Positions 1 through 5,749 of a stretch of 35,503 nucleotides of DNA are shown in pieces; position 1 is the first letter of the stretch; each line of letters opens with the position of its first letter. The position numbers were made by a program, and so were the translations under genes. The stretch comes from Candidatus Gastranaerophilales bacterium (lineage in GTDB: Bacteria > Cyanobacteriota > Vampirovibrionia > Gastranaerophilales > Gastranaerophilaceae), in contig CANQAV010000017.1 in NCBI GenBank assembly GCA_947589425.1, positions 1-35,503 on the forward strand, in the 5' to 3' direction. The notes beneath the pieces are model-generated. The model was given only the letters and a program-made list of their open reading frames with translations, did no database searches and was not told where the DNA came from.

Positions 1-104
1 AGAAAAAAAGAACTTCTTAATATTTTAGGCAAGAAAGCAACAAGTGCGGATATACTATATGGAACACCCAAGGATTTAGAAAAAAGAATTGAAGAAGAAG
101 GATT
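1..104 (+). repeat. Copy 1 of a ~104-bp segment shared by two lysozyme genes
   Basis: This aligns without gaps to 2255-2358, with differences seen only at 78 and 98. It encodes the lysine-rich stretch containing KKATSADILYGTPKDLEKRI. The repeat probably continues upstream of the window. Confidence 0.85.
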
Positions 105-963
105 AGGAAAAATAAAAGGAGTATTAACGGGAGGAGCAAGTGGGGTTGACAATAAAAATTATGCCCATGCACCATTACCCGGAAACGAATATGAGGTTAA
201 AACATACTTAGGAGAAATTGAAAACATTAAAGATAAGAAAGATACAAATAAAATCGAAGCACCGTTACCGGGGAATGAAACTAAAACTAAACCATATTCT
301 GATGATTTAAAAGAAGATAAACAAAAAGAAGAAATTTACAAACCGAAGTTATTAGACAAAATTCCTGAAGATATTAATGTAAATTTTGATTTTGAGGATT
401 TACAGGATAACCAAACTCTTTTCAAACTTCACGCTCAATATGATGATACTTCTAATAGCAATGAAGTTAATGTTTCCAATGTACAATCAAAAATACAAGA
501 TGAAAACTTTAACAAAATAATAAAATATACCCATGAGGCAGAAGGCGGTTTTGTCGATAATAAAAACGATAGAGGCGGAAGAACAAACATGGGTATAACG
601 CAAAGAACATTTGATGCATACAATAAAAAAATGAACAGACCGCTAAAAGATGTCAAAAATATAACCAAAGATGAAGCAAATGAAATCTATTACAAGGAAT
701 ATTATTTGGCTTCGGGTGCCGATAAAATTAAAGATAAAAATTTAAGATATCTGCACTATGATGCTGCAATTAACCATGGGGTCGGAAGGGCAAAAAAATT
801 TCTCGAGCAATCAGGCGGGGATTTTGATAAATATATGAAATTAAGGAATAATTTTTATGATAATCTTGCCAAGAACGAAAAACAAAAAGAATTTCTCAAA
901 GGCTGGAAAAACAGAACGGGAAAAATTCAAAAAATGAAAGATGAAAATATTTTAGAAGATTAA
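1..963 (+). CDS. GH108-family muramidase (peptidoglycan hydrolase), 5' end outside window
   Basis: The frame is open from base 1 to the TAA at 961-963, so 320 codons are seen and the start is missing. The last ~140 residues match the glycosyl hydrolase 108 lysozyme fold: the catalytic-Glu motif EGGFVDNKNDRGGRTNMGIT (Glu codon at 541-543) is followed by a PG_binding_3-like tail with AAINHGVGRAKKFL and a GWKNRTGKI segment. Upstream is a ~175-residue hydrophilic, Lys/Glu-rich linker with a twice-used APLPGNE phrase. Enzymes of this family cut the glycan backbone of peptidoglycan and are usual in phage and secreted-effector settings; the delivery route here is unknown. Bases 1-104 reappear at 2255-2358 in a second, broken lysozyme gene. 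The stop codon overlaps the stop of the convergent LprI-like gene by four bases. The lysozyme assignment is firm; the role is inference. Confidence 0.85.
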   Translation, partial: RKKELLNILGKKATSADILYGTPKDLEKRIEEEGLGKIKGVLTGGASGVDNKNYAHAPLPGNEYEVKTYLGEIENIKDKKDTNKIEAPLPGNETKTKPYSDDLKEDKQKEEIYKPKLLDKIPEDINVNFDFEDLQDNQTLFKLHAQYDDTSNSNEVNVSNVQSKIQDENFNKIIKYTHEAEGGFVDNKNDRGGRTNMGITQRTFDAYNKKMNRPLKDVKNITKDEANEIYYKEYYLASGADKIKDKNLRYLHYDAAINHGVGRAKKFLEQSGGDFDKYMKLRNNFYDNLAKNEKQKEFLKGWKNRTGKIQKMKDENILED

Positions 964-1469
964 TTATCAAACGGAACAAAGTTTAATTCATCATCTAAAA
1001 CACCGCTTTCTTTAAACAACTTCCATACGCCTAAAAATCCGCTTAAATCTTCGGCTCTTTCTTTGGTATAAAAATATTTATCACCCGTTGCAGTTAAACA
1101 AGGTAAATAAGGAGGACAATTTTTTTCAAACATTTCTTTTAATAGATTGTCCTCTTCTTTCATGAAGTTTTCCCAAGCTTTTTGAGTTTTTAAGAATTGT
1201 TCGTATTGTTCTTTAGATAACATATCTTTTGCGGCAGATATTGTTCTATCTATTTCTTTATTATATTTTTCTATACCTTTAAGAGAACATTGCATCATAT
1301 CATAATCTGTCATATAGTTTTTATCAATACATTTTTGAGTTTCTTCATCAATTTTTTTTAGTTCATCTTGTGTTGTATAAGTTTCTTTTGCAAAACAAAA
1401 GCTAAAAGATAAGATTGAGATTAGAAAGAATATTTTTAAAAAAATGCTTTTTGAGAAGATAGTTTTCAC
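960..1469 (-). CDS. Secreted LprI-like (DUF1311) protein, putative lysozyme inhibitor
   Basis: The 169-residue product starts with a signal peptide (FLKIFFLISILSFSFCFA, likely cut before Lys-Glu). The mature part has the DUF1311/LprI pattern: paired cysteines in CIDKNYMTDYDMMQCS, the helical stretch ending FLKTQKAWENFMKEED, then CPPYLPC and a closing TKERAEDL. LprI of Mycobacterium tuberculosis inhibits lysozyme, so a periplasmic or surface inhibitor is the best guess. The start is GTG (1467-1469); a TATTAT box at 1476-1481 ends six bases before it, so a leaderless internal promoter is possible. It lies 17 bp after the paralogue at 1487-2068 and is probably co-transcribed with it. Its 3' end overlaps the GH108 stop, which puts enzyme and candidate inhibitor back to back. 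Confidence 0.75.
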   Translation of the reverse strand: MKTIFSKSIFLKIFFLISILSFSFCFAKETYTTQDELKKIDEETQKCIDKNYMTDYDMMQCSLKGIEKYNKEIDRTISAAKDMLSKEQYEQFLKTQKAWENFMKEEDNLLKEMFEKNCPPYLPCLTATGDKYFYTKERAEDLSGFLGVWKLFKESGVLDDELNFVPFDN

Positions 1470-1486
1470 AGATTTATAATACTTTA

Positions 1487-2068
1487 TTAATTTTCTAAAT
1501 CGAAATTATATGAAGAAATAGCTTTTGCGCGCGCTTTAGCTAAATCATAACATTCACCATAGGCATAGTTAGTGTGTATTGTTCCATCAACCTGCCCGAT
1601 TGTGTTATGTATAAATTTTTGTTCTTTTTCATAATAATCCTGCCAAGCTTTTTGAGCTTCTTCAAATAATTGCTGACCTTCAGAATCAAGATTTTTCTTA
1701 ATTATAGCAGAATTTTTAGAAATCTCTTGCTCCCATGCTTTTTGTCCCTCTTGACTACAATTATTCATACCGGCTGTTGAATAATCTTTCTCCATACATT
1801 TTTCAAGATTGATATCAATTTTATCTTTTTTTTCTTGCTTGTTTGATGAAGCAGAGGACTCTGACAATTCGGTTTTTAATTTTTCAATTTCTTTTTGTTG
1901 CTCATCTATTGTATTTGATAATTTTTCATTATTTTGATTGTTCGTCGAAATGTCAGATAATTGCGCAGCAAAGGTATTATTATCATTTTTTAATTTTATT
2001 AGAAAATAGCTTTCTGACAGTAAAGCTAAAAATAAAATTGTTAAAATCGGAATTAATATTTTTTTCAT
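1487..2068 (-). CDS. Membrane-anchored LprI-like (DUF1311) protein with coiled coil
   Basis: This 193-residue protein has an N-terminal hydrophobic segment (residues ~4-24) with no convincing cleavage site, so it is probably anchored. A coiled-coil and Ser/Lys linker follows (residues ~30-85). The C-terminal ~100 residues match the downstream paralogue: CMEKDYSTAGMNNCS, EAQKAWQDYYEKEQ, then GECYDLAKARAKAI. As with LprI relatives, lysozyme inhibition is the leading hypothesis but is not shown by the sequence. It is the first gene of a two-gene minus-strand unit. Its promoter has an extended -10 box that ends six bases before the ATG, so the mRNA should be leaderless; no Shine-Dalgarno sequence is visible. 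Confidence 0.7.
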   Translation of the reverse strand: MKKILIPILTILFLALLSESYFLIKLKNDNNTFAAQLSDISTNNQNNEKLSNTIDEQQKEIEKLKTELSESSASSNKQEKKDKIDINLEKCMEKDYSTAGMNNCSQEGQKAWEQEISKNSAIIKKNLDSEGQQLFEEAQKAWQDYYEKEQKFIHNTIGQVDGTIHTNYAYGECYDLAKARAKAISSYNFDLEN

Positions 2069-2074
2069 AGGTTT

Positions 2075-2083
2075 ATTATAGCA
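2075..2083 (-). promoter_or_regulatory. Extended -10 promoter of the LprI-like pair (leaderless)
   Basis: Read on the minus strand this is TGCTATAAT, with a TTGTTT -35-like hexamer (2097-2102) 16 bp upstream. Only six bases (2069-2074) separate the -10 box from the ATG, so transcription should begin at the start codon. Confidence 0.6.
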
Positions 2084-2134
2084 TAGTTTGGATACGAAAC
2101 AATATCAGATTTTTTTCTTTAAATAATTATCTGG

Positions 2135-2558
2135 TTGTTTACTTTTAAAAACGGAGGGACATCTTCTTCCTCTCAGATATCAATGGAAGAAGCAACAAAT
2201 ACTCTATACTCTGATTCAAGAAAACAAAAAGAAGAAAATGAACAAATTCAAAGAAGAAAAAAAGAACTTCTTAATATTTTAGGCAAGAAAGCAACAAGTG
2301 CGGATATACTATATGGAACACCCAAGGATTTGGAAAAAAGAATTGAAGAAGCAGGATTTTAAAGAACATAGTTCTTATTTAAAATATGTAAAAGTGCCGT
2401 TAAATGAAAATGAAAAAATTGCGCTGACGAGTTTAATATATAATATTGGCCCAAATGCTTTTATAAAATCAACTCTATTAAAAAAATTAAATGCGGGTGA
2501 TAAAAAAGGCGCTGCCGATGAATTTGATAGATGGATATATAAAAACCAAAAAAACTAG
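2135..2558 (+). pseudogene. Broken lysozyme gene: shared N-terminal module joined to C-terminal half of a GH24 endolysin
   Basis: From 2135 (a TTG; no good start or SD is seen) the frame encodes a Glu/Lys-rich module ending DLEKRIEEAGF and a stop at 2360-2362. Bases 2255-2358 are almost identical to 1-104 of the GH108 gene. In the next frame, to the TAG at 2556-2558, the sequence reads PLNENEKIALTSLIYNIGP followed by STLLKKLNAGDKKGAADEF and RWIY. This is the C-terminal half of T4/P22-type GH24 lysozymes. The N-terminal half of that domain, with the catalytic Glu, is absent and the two parts are out of frame, so a deletion is likely. It shows that the same N-terminal module was once fused to a different lysozyme fold. 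It lies upstream of, and divergent to, the LprI-like pair. Confidence 0.75.
2255..2358 (+). repeat. Copy 2 of the segment shared with the GH108 gene
   Basis: This matches 1-104 without gaps and with two substitutions. Identity ends where the broken gene changes frame, marking the breakpoint. Confidence 0.85.
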
Positions 2559-2607
2559 ATGGACTTGTCACACGTCGCAAAAAAGAAAAAGCCTTATTTC
2601 TTAAAAA

Positions 2608-2979
2608 TTAATTTCCGCACAAAACCTTATAATATATTTCGCCATCTACAAGCCCTTCATAGTCACAACCTACAGGATTATCATTTTTATAGTGCTCAAT
2701 TAACTTATGATTTTTATCATAAGTTTTCGTTTCTATAATTTCAAGAACTTTTATATCACAATAGCTTCGAATTTTTGTTAATTCAATTCCGTTGTCATTT
2801 TCTTTTTTAAACCAGCCTGATGCAGCATCTTTACCTTTTGATAATGAATTTATATCAAGATAAAGCCCTTTTGCAATTTCTTTAAATTTGGCATTTTTCT
2901 TGATTTTATCTATAGCAAAACAAACACTAAAAGATAGGATAAAAATCAGAAAGAATATTTTTAAAAAATTAGTTTTCAT
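2608..2979 (-). CDS. Small secreted protein, possibly surface-adhesin-E-like
   Basis: The product is 123 residues with a clear signal peptide (MKTNFLKIFFLIFILSFSVC then FA), nearly the same as that of the LprI-like protein at 960-1469. The mature part is short: GLYLDINSLSKGKDA, GWFKKENDN, a central Cys (SYCDIKV), an ETKTYDKNHKLIEHY strand and a C-terminal Cys. This order (a DINS segment, a Trp, paired cysteines) resembles the surface-adhesin protein E family, but the match is weak. A longer in-frame start exists at 3003, but the extended -10 box at 2987-2995 lies inside that extension, so the ATG at 2979, seven bases after the box, is preferred. It diverges from the membrane protein gene at 3059. 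Confidence 0.6.
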   Translation of the reverse strand: MKTNFLKIFFLIFILSFSVCFAIDKIKKNAKFKEIAKGLYLDINSLSKGKDAASGWFKKENDNGIELTKIRSYCDIKVLEIIETKTYDKNHKLIEHYKNDNPVGCDYEGLVDGEIYYKVLCGN

Positions 2980-2986
2980 GGGTTTC

Positions 2987-2995
2987 ATTATAGCA
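2987..2995 (-). promoter_or_regulatory. Extended -10 promoter for the small secreted protein (leaderless)
   Basis: The minus strand reads TGCTATAAT and ends seven bases before the ATG at 2979. It is identical in sequence and almost identical in spacing to the promoter at 2075-2083. Confidence 0.55.
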
Positions 2996-3022
2996 TATTT
3001 CAATTACGGGACAATGGAACTA

Positions 3023-3031
3023 TGATATAAT
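3023..3031 (+). promoter_or_regulatory. Extended -10 promoter of the membrane protein gene
   Basis: TGATATAAT lies 27 bases before the ATG at 3059, and AAGG at 3045-3048 can serve as ribosome binding site. It faces away from the promoter at 2987-2995. Confidence 0.5.
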
Positions 3032-3058
3032 TATCCCAAAAGATAAGGTTAATGAATT

Positions 3059-3646
3059 ATGGAAATAGATAAAACATTTCCGACATTTAAAAAGATATAT
3101 CATAATTTAGTTGATATGTTTAGCAGTTTTAATACCTACAAGGAGATATTTTTATATCTCACAAGAGTGTTAGTATATTTAATGCTTTATATGATATTTG
3201 TAATTGCAATAATGAACGCTCCTTTATATTTTCCGATGGTTGATAAAATATTTGACTATATAACAAAAGATATGAACCCGTTTGAAGCTGCTGGAATCTA
3301 TGTTTTTTTAGCTTTTCCTTTATGTTCATATTTATCTGCAAAATTCTGCGGGTTATTTAAAAAGATAAATCATCTGAATATATTCTTTGCAATTTTAATT
3401 ATAGTTTTTGTTGATATATTCTTAAATATTTCTATAAATACAAGGGTGCAATTATATCCAAGGATTAAAACAGATTATTATGGGATAAATATAAATGACA
3501 TTTGGTTTTTAACTACTTTTAATTTTATTGTATTTAAGTTCTTTAATTTCCTAACCAAAAAATTTCCAATACCTTTTGAAAGAATTGGTTACTATACTTC
3601 AATTGAATTTATGAAGGATGTTATAGGGAAGTTGAAAAAGAGTTAA
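3059..3646 (+). CDS. Integral membrane protein of unknown function
   Basis: The 195-residue product has about four hydrophobic segments (residues ~30-52, 78-98, 104-124 and 142-162) separated by short loops, with a basic C-terminus ending GKLKKS. I do not recognise a family and see no catalytic motif. The start at 3059 is supported by an extended -10 box at 3023-3031 and an AAGG at 3045-3048. The gene stands alone: its neighbour upstream is divergent, and downstream a 172-bp gap with a G8 run precedes tag. Confidence 0.7.
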   Translation: MEIDKTFPTFKKIYHNLVDMFSSFNTYKEIFLYLTRVLVYLMLYMIFVIAIMNAPLYFPMVDKIFDYITKDMNPFEAAGIYVFLAFPLCSYLSAKFCGLFKKINHLNIFFAILIIVFVDIFLNISINTRVQLYPRIKTDYYGININDIWFLTTFNFIVFKFFNFLTKKFPIPFERIGYYTSIEFMKDVIGKLKKS

Positions 3647-3678
3647 AATAAATTTATGTCAAAAACACAAGTATCTTA

Positions 3679-3686
3679 GGGGGGGG
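3679..3686 (+). repeat. Intergenic poly-G tract (G8)
   Basis: Eight consecutive G in very AT-rich sequence, ~80 bp upstream of the promoter of tag. The first G is also the last base of a TAG that closes a seven-codon frame (ATG at 3656). The same kind of tract, 8 or 9 G, sits in the GT90 genes. Confidence 0.9.
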
Positions 3687-3763
3687 AATTTATAAGTTGG
3701 TATATTGCGTGTCTTAAATTGTAAAATTTGAAATTATATAAAAGACTTAACAGTAAGAAGAAT

Positions 3764-3772
3764 TGCTATAAT
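3764..3772 (+). promoter_or_regulatory. Extended -10 promoter upstream of tag
   Basis: TGCTATAAT; the mRNA would start near 3779, giving a leader of about 40 bases to the ATG at 3819. No clear -35 box is seen. Confidence 0.45.
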
Positions 3773-3818
3773 TTTGTTGAAGGGTGATATTTTAAAAAAA
3801 AGTGCACGGGTTGAGTTT

Positions 3819-4382
3819 ATGAATAAAAATTATAAGAGCAGATGTTTTTGGGTTAATTTAAAAAACCCTTTATATATTAAATATCATGATGAAGAATGGT
3901 CAAAACCGTGTCGTGATGATAAGCTTTTATACAAATTATTGATTTTGGAAAGCTTTCAGGCGGGGCTTTCTTGGGAATGTATTTTAAATAAAAGAGAGAA
4001 TTTCCGAAAAGCCTACGATAATTTTGATATTAATAAAATAATTAAATATGATGATAAAAAAATCCAAGCTTTGCTTAATAATCAAGGGATAATAAGAAAT
4101 AAATTAAAAATAAAGGCAAGTATAAAAAACAGCATTATATTTAAGCAAATACAAAAAGAGTTTGGAAGTTTTAGTAAATATATTTGGGCTTTTTCAGATA
4201 ATAAAATTATTTATGAAAGTTGCTATATCAGGACCTCAAGCCCGTTATCCGATAAAATTTCAAAAGATTTAAAAAAAAGAGGAATGACTTTTGTCGGAAC
4301 GACAATAATATATTCTTATCTTCAAGCAATAGGAATAATAAATGCTCATACAAAAAATTGTTTTTTATATAAAGCCGATTAA
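3819..4382 (+). CDS. tag: DNA-3-methyladenine glycosylase I
   Basis: This base-excision-repair enzyme removes 3-methyladenine from alkylated DNA in the cytoplasm. The 187-residue product has the family landmarks: RCFWVN near the N-terminus, YHDEEW, the QAGLSWECILNKRENFRKA segment, GIIRNKLKIKA and FVGTTIIYSYLQAIGIIN. All four zinc ligands of the E. coli enzyme have counterparts: Cys in RCFW, His in YHDEEW, and His and Cys in NAHTKNC. The frame is open upstream to TTG codons at 3774 and 3777, but the ATG at 3819 puts the first zinc Cys at residue 9, close to the usual position 4, so this start is chosen. No strong Shine-Dalgarno sequence is present. It appears to be a single-gene unit. Confidence 0.92.
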   Translation: MNKNYKSRCFWVNLKNPLYIKYHDEEWSKPCRDDKLLYKLLILESFQAGLSWECILNKRENFRKAYDNFDINKIIKYDDKKIQALLNNQGIIRNKLKIKASIKNSIIFKQIQKEFGSFSKYIWAFSDNKIIYESCYIRTSSPLSDKISKDLKKRGMTFVGTTIIYSYLQAIGIINAHTKNCFLYKAD

Positions 4383-4465
4383 GCGATATTTATTTCCTTG
4401 ATTGTTTTCACAATACCTGCAAAAACCGTTTGCGCATTCCATATCTTGTTATTTTTAAATTTAAA
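4379..4465 (-). pseudogene. Possible C-terminal remnant of a lost gene
   Basis: Read on the minus strand, 28 sense codons end in TAA (4379-4381), with the phrase KIWNAQTVFAGIVKTIKEIN. Composition is more gene-like than the surrounding gap and the stop abuts the tag stop, as a real convergent gene would. There is no start, an in-frame stop lies just upstream, and I cannot name the family; it could be chance. Confidence 0.25.
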
Positions 4466-4536
4466 TTATGAATATGGTTTATAAAACTTGTTGAAAAATA
4501 TTTATAACGGTTTACATATAAAGCTTTAGCGTGTAT

Positions 4537-4542
4537 TATAAT
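4537..4542 (+). promoter_or_regulatory. Possible -10 box upstream of the ankyrin gene
   Basis: TATAAT about 95 bases before the ATG at 4638; the nearest -35-like hexamer (TTTACA, 4511-4516) is 20 bp away, longer than ideal. Confidence 0.3.
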
Positions 4543-4637
4543 ATAACATTAAGATTATAAGCTTTAATTTATGCTTATAAATCTTTGAATTGGAATAAAT
4601 CGGCTGAGTGCCGTTGAAGTTTATGGAGAACGGTTTA

Positions 4638-5216
4638 ATGAAAAGATTTTTATTATGTTTAATTTTAATTACGTTATTAAGCTCCGTATATGCTCGTGAA
4701 AAAAATATTTATGAAGAAGAATTAACGGAAAAAGGTTGGACTTTTGGCTGCAATCCTTCCAATATGACCTTAAGACCTATATTGGGCGGCTTTAACACCG
4801 CAGTATTGCAAGGAAATACGGAAATAATGGCTTTAGAAGTTAAAGCAGGTCTTGATATAACACAATGCGGAGATAATTTACCAAATATTGCCACAATAAA
4901 CAATAAGCCAAAGGCATTAGACTTTTTAATAAAAAACGGATTTAATCCGAATCGGATATATATGGACCACTCCTATTTAACTTATGCTATCTACAGAAAA
5001 AATCCTGATGCCGTAAAAGTATTAATTGACAATGGGGCAAACGTTAATTTAACGGCAAATGGCAAACATCCGCTTAATTATGCAATTGAGAAAAAGCAGC
5101 CCGAAATAGTTGAAATGCTTTTAAAAGCGGGTGCCAAATCCAATGGTGAAACGGCAAATTTAGTTGCAAAAACCAAAAGCGAAGAAATTAAAGCACTGTT
5201 CAGAAATGCTCAATAA
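4638..5216 (+). CDS. Exported ankyrin-repeat protein
   Basis: The 192-residue product begins with a signal peptide (MKRFLLCLILITLLSSVYA, cut before Arg-Glu). Ankyrin repeats fill the rest: GFNTAVLQGNTEIMALEVKA, NKPKALDFLIKNGFN, YLTYAIYRKNPDAVKVLIDN followed by GANVN, and HPLNYAIEKKQPEIVEMLL followed by KAGAK. Ankyrin repeats bind proteins, so a periplasmic or secreted binding role is likely; no enzyme domain is present. In-frame starts also exist at 4608 (GTG) and 4623 (ATG), but only the ATG at 4638 places the signal peptide at the N-terminus, and GGAG lies nine bases before it. It is convergent with the OmpH-like gene. Confidence 0.75.
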   Translation: MKRFLLCLILITLLSSVYAREKNIYEEELTEKGWTFGCNPSNMTLRPILGGFNTAVLQGNTEIMALEVKAGLDITQCGDNLPNIATINNKPKALDFLIKNGFNPNRIYMDHSYLTYAIYRKNPDAVKVLIDNGANVNLTANGKHPLNYAIEKKQPEIVEMLLKAGAKSNGETANLVAKTKSEEIKALFRNAQ

Positions 5217-5272
5217 ATACCGTTTGAAGGTAATATTCCGCACAGGGATGATTTTGTGCACAGACGGGTAAA

Positions 5273-5734
5273 TCACTTAACAAGTTTTACCAGATCATCC
5301 GTGATATCATATCCTCCGTAAAGTACGATATTTTTGTTTAATACAACTTCATAGCCTTTGTTCTTTGCTTCCTGAGCTAAAGTTGAGGATAATTTTTTAT
5401 CAATTGCACGGAGTTTGGCTGTATAATCATCCTGAATTGCTTTTCTTTTTTTCAAAAGTTCTTCATCATATTTTTTTGCCAATTTATTTTTGGCTTCGGG
5501 TGTTGTTTGTTTATCAACATCAGCTTTTGCTTTTTTAATCCATTTTTGGAGTTCTTCCGCTTTAGCCGTCTGTTCTTTTTTAAGTGCCATAAATTGTACG
5601 GATTTTGATAAAACGGTATTTACGTCAACAACTGCAATTTTTGCCATATTATTCGACATTGCAAAATTATGCAGATTAAAACCGATTACAAGTGTTAATA
5701 AATATGGAATTGTTTTCTTTATTTCGTTTTTCAT
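5273..5734 (-). CDS. OmpH/Skp-family periplasmic chaperone
   Basis: The 153-residue product has an N-terminal hydrophobic export segment (residues ~8-26), the family opening IAVVDVNTVLSKS, a long Lys/Glu/Ala-rich helical hairpin (residues ~45-120) and the closing NKGYEVVLNKNIVLYGGYDI with a DLVKLV end. Skp proteins hold unfolded outer-membrane proteins in the periplasm on the way to the BAM complex. It follows the autotransporter gene after only 15 bp, with AAGGA as ribosome binding site, so the two are almost surely one transcript; this copy may be devoted to that barrel protein. The family assignment is firm and the dedicated role is inference. Confidence 0.85.
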   Translation of the reverse strand: MKNEIKKTIPYLLTLVIGFNLHNFAMSNNMAKIAVVDVNTVLSKSVQFMALKKEQTAKAEELQKWIKKAKADVDKQTTPEAKNKLAKKYDEELLKKRKAIQDDYTAKLRAIDKKLSSTLAQEAKNKGYEVVLNKNIVLYGGYDITDDLVKLVK

Positions 5735-5749
5735 CTTTTTTCCTTAACT

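Noticed and set aside
5236-5262. Terminator hairpin after the Skp-like gene (GCACA...TGTGC)
   Set aside because: The stem is only five pairs and no T-run follows on the minus strand.
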